A stretch of 18,117 bases of DNA. Origin: an uncultured Alphaproteobacteria bacterium (lineage in GTDB: Bacteria > Pseudomonadota > Alphaproteobacteria > Reyranellales > Reyranellaceae). Location: assembly GCA_903929895.1 (NCBI GenBank), contig CAIYWM010000928.1, forward strand, positions 1 to 18,117, written 5' to 3'. The translations under genes and the position numbers were made by a program. Numbering within the stretch: position 1 is the first letter of the stretch; each line of letters opens with the position of its first letter. Below, in pieces: positions 14,835 to 18,117 of this stretch. The notes under the pieces are model-generated. The model had not been told where the DNA came from. It was given only the letters and a program-made list of their open reading frames with translations, and did not search any database.

Positions 14835-15887
14835 TTACGAAACCAGACTCCATGCGAGCTCGGCCCGTTCTCGCGCGGACTTGCTCATCTTGATCGATTC
14901 GGGATTGGACGAGTTGCCCTGCAGGCCGCGCCGGTAGACTCCCTGCGCGATGGCGGCGAGGCGGAACAGGGAGAAGGCGAGGTAGTAGTTCCAGTCGGGA
15001 ATCGACGCGCGCCCGGTCCGTTGGCAGTAGGCGGCGACATAGTCCCGTTCGGTGGGAAGCCCAAGCGCCGCGAAGTCGACCGTGGCGAAGCCGTGCGGCG
15101 GTTCCGTGAGGTGATAGCCGAGGCAATTATAGGCGACGTCGCACAGGGGATGGCCGAGCGTCGACAGTTCCCAGTCGAGCACCGCCACGACGCGCGGCTC
15201 GGTCGGATGGACGATCAGGTTGCCGAGCCGATAGTCGCCGTGGACGATGGTGGTGGGATCGCCATCGTCGGGAATGTTCTCCGGCAGCCAGGACGAGAGC
15301 TTGTCCATGGCCGGAATGTCCTCGGTCTTCAACTCGGCATACTGCCGGCTCCAGCGCGAAATCTGGCGGGCGATGTACTGGCCGCTGCGGCCGTAATCGC
15401 CGAGCCCGACCTTCACGGGATCGACCTTGTGCAGCCGGGCGAGCACGTCATTCATGGAATTGAAGATCGCGGTGCGTTCGACCGGAGTCTGGCCGGGCAT
15501 TGCCGGGTTCACCAGGATGCGGCCCGGCACGGCCTCCATGACATAGAACATCTGGCCGATGACCGCGTCGTCGTCGCACAGCAGCCGCGCCGGTGCGACG
15601 GGCACATCGGTCGTGGCGAGGGCGGAGATCACGCGGAACTCGCGGTCGACCTGATGCGCCGAGGCGACCAGCTGACCGGGTGGCTTCTTGCGCAGCACGA
15701 AGTCACGGCGGCCATCTTCCATGTCTGCGGCGACGAAGAAGGTCGGGTTGGAGTGGCCGGAGTCGAACTGCCTGACTTCAAGTCCGCCGCGATAGCCCTC
15801 GAGCTTCTCGCGGAAGTAGCGGTCGAGGGAGTCCACGTCGAAACGGTGGCGCTCCATCACGGGGACGGTGTCGGCGTATGTCGGCAT
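14835..15887 (-). CDS. Phosphotransferase family protein (APH fold, ACAD10/11-N-terminal-like)
   Basis: This protein of about 350 residues belongs to the aminoglycoside-phosphotransferase-fold kinases related to the N-terminal half of ACAD10/11. The start region has [13 protein letters not shown] (38-50), a nucleotide-loop equivalent, then FVLRKKPPG (63-71) with the ATP-binding Lys and Glu83 in DREFRV. The Brenner motif HGDYRLGN (216-223) gives catalytic Asp218, and [15 protein letters not shown] (236-250) gives metal-binding Asp238. ACAD11-type kinases phosphorylate 4-hydroxyacyl-CoAs before beta-oxidation. No acyl-CoA dehydrogenase gene is in view, so the substrate is open. The start is not certain: the ATG at 15887 fits the family best but lacks a clear ribosome site. 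The frame also opens at 15935 and 15857. Confidence 0.9.
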   Translation of the reverse strand: MPTYADTVPVMERHRFDVDSLDRYFREKLEGYRGGLEVRQFDSGHSNPTFFVAADMEDGRRDFVLRKKPPGQLVASAHQVDREFRVISALATTDVPVAPARLLCDDDAVIGQMFYVMEAVPGRILVNPAMPGQTPVERTAIFNSMNDVLARLHKVDPVKVGLGDYGRSGQYIARQISRWSRQYAELKTEDIPAMDKLSSWLPENIPDDGDPTTIVHGDYRLGNLIVHPTEPRVVAVLDWELSTLGHPLCDVAYNCLGYHLTEPPHGFATVDFAALGLPTERDYVAAYCQRTGRASIPDWNYYLAFSLFRLAAIAQGVYRRGLQGNSSNPESIKMSKSARERAELAWSLVS

Positions 15888-15954
15888 GTGGCGTCGAGCG
15901 TAATGTCGGCGCGCGCCATTGCGCAAACACTGCATCCCGCAGGGAGGAACGTGC

Positions 15955-15979
15955 GGAACTCTGACCTCAAGGAGCCGTT
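15955..15979 (+). promoter_or_regulatory. EcfG-type general stress response promoter
   Basis: GGAAC (15955-15959), then 16 nt, then CGTT (15976-15979) matches exactly the consensus GGAAC-N16/17-CGTT recognised by EcfG (ECF15) sigma factors of Alphaproteobacteria. It lies 21 bp before the GTG of the AI-2E gene, so the leader would be about 15 nt, enough for the GCGAGG ribosome site at 15991-15996. Start-site usage is inferred from the motif alone. Confidence 0.7.
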
Positions 15980-16000
15980 ACCCGGGACCAGCGAGGTTCC

Positions 16001-17194
16001 GTGGCCCAACAATCAATCGAGAGAGTGCCGACCGTCCATGTCCAGGGCGGGTCGGCGATACGTCGTCCGCTGATCGTCCTCGCAGTCTGCGCGGTCGGCG
16101 TCGTGGCCTATCTGGCGCGCGACTTTCTCATTCCCACCGCCGCTGCGATCGTCCTCGCCCTGATCCTGACGCCGGTCGCCAAGAAGTTCGAACGCCTGCG
16201 TCTTCCCCCGACGGCCGCGGCCGGTGCTTCCGTCTCGTTGCTTGCTCTGGTGGTCGCCGGCCTGCTCGTGATCTCTGCACCCGCTATATCGACTTGGGCC
16301 GAACAGGCCCCCTACCTGACCTACACGCTCGAACGGAAGCTCGAGGGTCTGCGCAAGTCACTGGCCTTCGTGAAGCAGGTCACCGACCGTGTCGAGCAGG
16401 CAACGCAGGCACAGCCGGGGCAGGCCAGCACGGAACGGAAGCCGCCTGAAACGGTCGTCGTTCGGGACAAGTCACTGCTCTCGGATGTGATGAGCACGAC
16501 TCCAGCCGTGCTCCTGCAGATCGGCTACGCAGCTGTCTTGTCGTTCATGATTCTCGCCCACCGCAACGACCACAAGAGGCAGATCCTCCGGGTGCCGATC
16601 AACTTCACGACCCGCGTGCGGATTGCGCGTGTCATGCGTGACATCACCGACCGCGTCGGCACTTACCTGTTCGCCCTGGTGGTCATCTACTCCCTGGTGG
16701 CTGTGGTCTCGACCATCGTGCTCGCGTTGCTGGGATTTCCTAATCCGATCCTGTGGGGTGTGCTGGTCGGCCTCGCGTCCTTCGTGCCATTCGTCGGACC
16801 GCCGGTGGCGATCGGCCTGGTCGCCTTCGTGGCGCTGCTGACCTACGACGACTGGCTACAAATGCTGGCGGCGCCTGCGATCCTCGCGGCCATTCATTTC
16901 GTGGAGTCGCAGCTCATCACGCCGGCCTTCGTCAGCCGGCGCTGCGCGCTCAACACGGTTGCGGTGTTCGCCGGTGTTGCCTTTCTCGGATGGATGTGGG
17001 GGGCGGTGGGCGCGATCGTGGCGGTGCCGCTGCTGATCCTCATCAGCACCGTCGCCGCGCATCTGCCGTCGTTGCGCTGGCTGGAAGTCCTGTTGTCGGA
17101 GGATCGCCCCGTGAGCGAGCGGCTGGCGGTTAAGCCTCCGCTTGCGTCCGTGACGCCGGGTCAGGTGCGGCGTCGCCGGTTGGCTACGAAGTAG
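16001..17194 (+). CDS. AI-2E family (PF01594-type) membrane transporter
   Basis: This 397-residue integral membrane protein has the AI-2E family architecture. Two N-terminal helices (IVLAVCAVGVVAYLA; an AAAIVLALILTP segment) and a third helix are followed by a long amphipathic stretch, 100-150 (KLEGLRKSLAFVKQVTDRVEQ). The C-terminal half carries the remaining helices, with the family signature FPNPILWGVLVGLASFVPFVGP and ESQLITPAFVSRRCALN. Members include E. coli TqsA, linked to autoinducer-2 export, and several Na+/H+ antiporters. The family name should not be read as function here. The GTG start at 16001 has GCGAGG about 5 nt upstream. The EcfG-type promoter just before it suggests stress-induced expression. 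The last 34 bp overlap the convergent holin-like gene. Confidence 0.93.
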   Translation: MAQQSIERVPTVHVQGGSAIRRPLIVLAVCAVGVVAYLARDFLIPTAAAIVLALILTPVAKKFERLRLPPTAAAGASVSLLALVVAGLLVISAPAISTWAEQAPYLTYTLERKLEGLRKSLAFVKQVTDRVEQATQAQPGQASTERKPPETVVVRDKSLLSDVMSTTPAVLLQIGYAAVLSFMILAHRNDHKRQILRVPINFTTRVRIARVMRDITDRVGTYLFALVVIYSLVAVVSTIVLALLGFPNPILWGVLVGLASFVPFVGPPVAIGLVAFVALLTYDDWLQMLAAPAILAAIHFVESQLITPAFVSRRCALNTVAVFAGVAFLGWMWGAVGAIVAVPLLILISTVAAHLPSLRWLEVLLSEDRPVSERLAVKPPLASVTPGQVRRRRLATK

Positions 17195-17424
17195 CCGAGG
17201 CCCAGCAGGCCCCAGAAGGCGCCGACGATCGCCGAGGCGCCCGCCGGGTTCAGCTGGCTCTCCAGCAATGACAGGGCAGAAAACGTCAGGAAGATTGCGC
17301 CGACGGCAACGGCGAGCGCGGCACCGACCGTGAGCAACGCGCGACTCACCGCGTCCTGCGCGGCGGTACGCAGCGAACGGGCCGCGGCAGAGCTTGCCGC
17401 GGCCCGGAGCAGGGGGCCGATCAT
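17161..17424 (-). CDS. Small two-TM protein, holin-3_6/YqjE-like (tentative)
   Basis: This 87-residue protein has an Ala-rich N-terminal helix (LRAAASSAAARSLRTAAQDA) and two TM segments at about 30-52 and 62-80, and ends in a basic RRRR tail. Size, layout and position 43 bp after a DUF883/YqjD-like gene resemble the E. coli yqjD-yqjE pair, where YqjE belongs to the holin-like Phage_holin_3_6 family. The sequence match is not strong enough to be sure, and nothing else indicates phage. The ATG at 17424 is chosen because it gives a compact gene and the upstream extension looks non-coding. The ribosome site is weak. Its 3' end overlaps the AI-2E gene tail-to-tail by 34 bp. Confidence 0.65.
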   Translation of the reverse strand: MIGPLLRAAASSAAARSLRTAAQDAVSRALLTVGAALAVAVGAIFLTFSALSLLESQLNPAGASAIVGAFWGLLGLGYFVANRRRRT

Positions 17425-17467
17425 CGAGGGTCTCTTCTCCAGACGAGGCCGGACAGTCGTTGGCTGG

Positions 17468-17800
17468 CTATTGCCGGCGACAAAGCCAGCCTGCGAGGAA
17501 GCCAATCCCGACGACGGCCGCGAGGGTCGTCAGCGGGCGTGCCTCGGTCTGTTCCACGAGCTTGTCGGTCGCCTTGTTCTTCAGGCTGATCGTGTCCTCG
17601 GCGATCGCCTTGGCGGTGTCGCCATACTTGGCGATCAGCTCGCGAGCCGAATTGAGCGTCTCTTCGAGAGCTTCCTCGCCACGGGCCATCATCGAATGAC
17701 CGGTGCCGCTCATCGAGTCGGTGAGTTCCTCGAGCTGGGCCTTGAGAAGGGCGATCTCCTTGGCGAGATCCTTGCCGTTGGCGTGGCTGGCAGCGCGCAT
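17468..17800 (-). CDS. DUF883 family protein (YqjD/ElaB/YgaM-like)
   Basis: This 110-residue protein has a long charged amphipathic helix, about 10-85, holding KDLAKEIALLKAQLEEL and EEALEETLNSARELIAKYG. A single C-terminal TM helix (PLTTLAAVVGIGFLAGWL) ends in a CRRQ tail. This is the DUF883 layout. E. coli members YqjD and ElaB are tail-anchored inner-membrane proteins that bind ribosomes in stationary phase and under stress. The start at 17800 has GGAGGACT about 7 nt upstream and is preferred over the in-frame start at 17824. It precedes the holin-like gene by 43 bp, probably in one unit. I found no EcfG motif upstream of it. Confidence 0.88.
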   Translation of the reverse strand: MRAASHANGKDLAKEIALLKAQLEELTDSMSGTGHSMMARGEEALEETLNSARELIAKYGDTAKAIAEDTISLKNKATDKLVEQTEARPLTTLAAVVGIGFLAGWLCRRQ

Positions 17801-17874
17801 GTGTAGTCCTCCGGTGAGATGCAAACAGGGTTGTCTGGGTGACGAAACGCCCTGCTAGGCCGGAGGTTGCGACC

Positions 17875-18117
17875 CTAGCCGTCCCAGACGTCTCGGGGCA
17901 TGGGCAGGCGCGCAAAATCGGCCTCCCGCAGCGGCCGGTCGTGGCTCACGCCCTCCCGCTCCAGCAGCATCATCCACTGGCGGACGTGCTGGCCGGAATG
18001 CCAGGTCGTGCGCTCCAGCAACTCATGCAGGCTCTGCGCGCCGTAGTAGGTCGAGAGCATGCGTGTGGCGCCGGTATCCCCGTGGGCCCACCAGTTGCGC
18101 AACCGCTCCTGGACGAC
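17875..18117 (-). CDS. DinB-fold protein (partial, N-terminus off window)
   Basis: Eighty codons are visible, reading in from the right edge to a TAG at 17877-17875. The segment LLERTTWHSGQHVRQWMMLLE is typical of DinB-superfamily four-helix proteins and supplies the C-terminal metal-ligand His of the usual triad. The rest of the domain, including the first ligands, lies outside. A TTG at 18102 is in frame, but the domain must start further upstream, so it is not taken as the start. Such proteins include thiol-dependent S-transferases and DNA-damage-induced proteins, sometimes fused to a glutaredoxin-like domain; which type this is cannot be seen. Confidence 0.75.
   Translation of the reverse strand, partial: VVQERLRNWWAHGDTGATRMLSTYYGAQSLHELLERTTWHSGQHVRQWMMLLEREGVSHDRPLREADFARLPMPRDVWDG

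Noticed and set aside
13177..14937. Long plus-strand open frame of 586 codons opposite the hydrolase and Bug genes
   Set aside because: It is a high-GC antisense shadow: composition is Arg/Gly/Asp/His-rich, no family motif is seen, and the minus strand carries well-recognised genes with ribosome sites.
15976..16000. Possible EcfG promoter on the minus strand for the phosphotransferase gene (GGAAC at 16000-15996)
   Set aside because: At the correct 16-nt spacing the minus strand reads AACG instead of CGTT, so the -10 element fails.
17161..17424. Holin-like protein as sign of a prophage
   Set aside because: No lysis, structural, integrase or attachment sequences are present; the DUF883 neighbour suggests the chromosomal YqjE-type context.

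Overview
The window is high-GC chromosomal DNA that looks alphaproteobacterial. The evidence is many family-level matches (Bug/TTT binding protein, DUF4189 protein, DinB-like protein), a near-perfect EcfG-type promoter (GGAAC-N16-CGTT, specific to the alphaproteobacterial general stress response), and an inverted-repeat element of a kind familiar from rhizobial genomes. A Reyranella- or Bradyrhizobium-like soil organism fits, but the genus is a guess. I see no rRNA, tRNA, CRISPR array, transposase or prophage. Every gap between genes is shorter than 300 bp.

Layout. (1) 1-1940, minus strand: a fosmidomycin-resistance-type MFS exporter (fsr, 3' end off the left edge) downstream of a YfcG-like glutathione transferase. 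(2) 2053-5249, plus: an orphan molybdenum hydroxylase large subunit whose expected catalytic glutamate is a glutamine, overlapping an EamA/DMT permease gene. (3) 5246-6850, minus: a Tat-like dipeptide/oligopeptide ABC binding protein without permease genes. (4) 6945-11375, plus: two tandem amidase-signature hydrolases (ATGA overlap), a large symmetric inverted repeat, an M20 carbamoylase/amidohydrolase, and a YbaK-type Cys-tRNA(Pro) deacylase whose ribosome binding site lies in a perfect hairpin. (5) 11385-12660: an unrecognised two-TM protein (minus) and a small STAS/SpoIIAA-like protein (plus). (6) 12695-15887, minus: a compact four-gene run of aminoglycoside-phosphotransferase-fold kinase, Bug/TTT binding protein, an alpha/beta hydrolase with a Cys in the nucleophile position, and a secreted DUF4189 protein. 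(7) 16001-18117: an AI-2E family membrane protein behind the EcfG-type promoter, then on the minus strand a holin-like two-TM protein, a YqjD/ElaB-type DUF883 protein and a truncated DinB-fold protein.

How it may work together. Regions 3 and 4 read as scavenging of amide or ureido nitrogen: a periplasmic binding protein divergent from two amidases and a carbamoyl-amide hydrolase. Region 6 reads as uptake and activation or hydrolysis of an unknown carboxylate. Region 7 reads as envelope or general stress functions. These pathway assignments are inference. I found no clearly new multi-gene system. The best leads are the Glu-to-Gln molybdenum hydroxylase, the double-arm inverted repeat, the hairpin over the ybaK start, the Cys-type hydrolase and the EcfG promoter.
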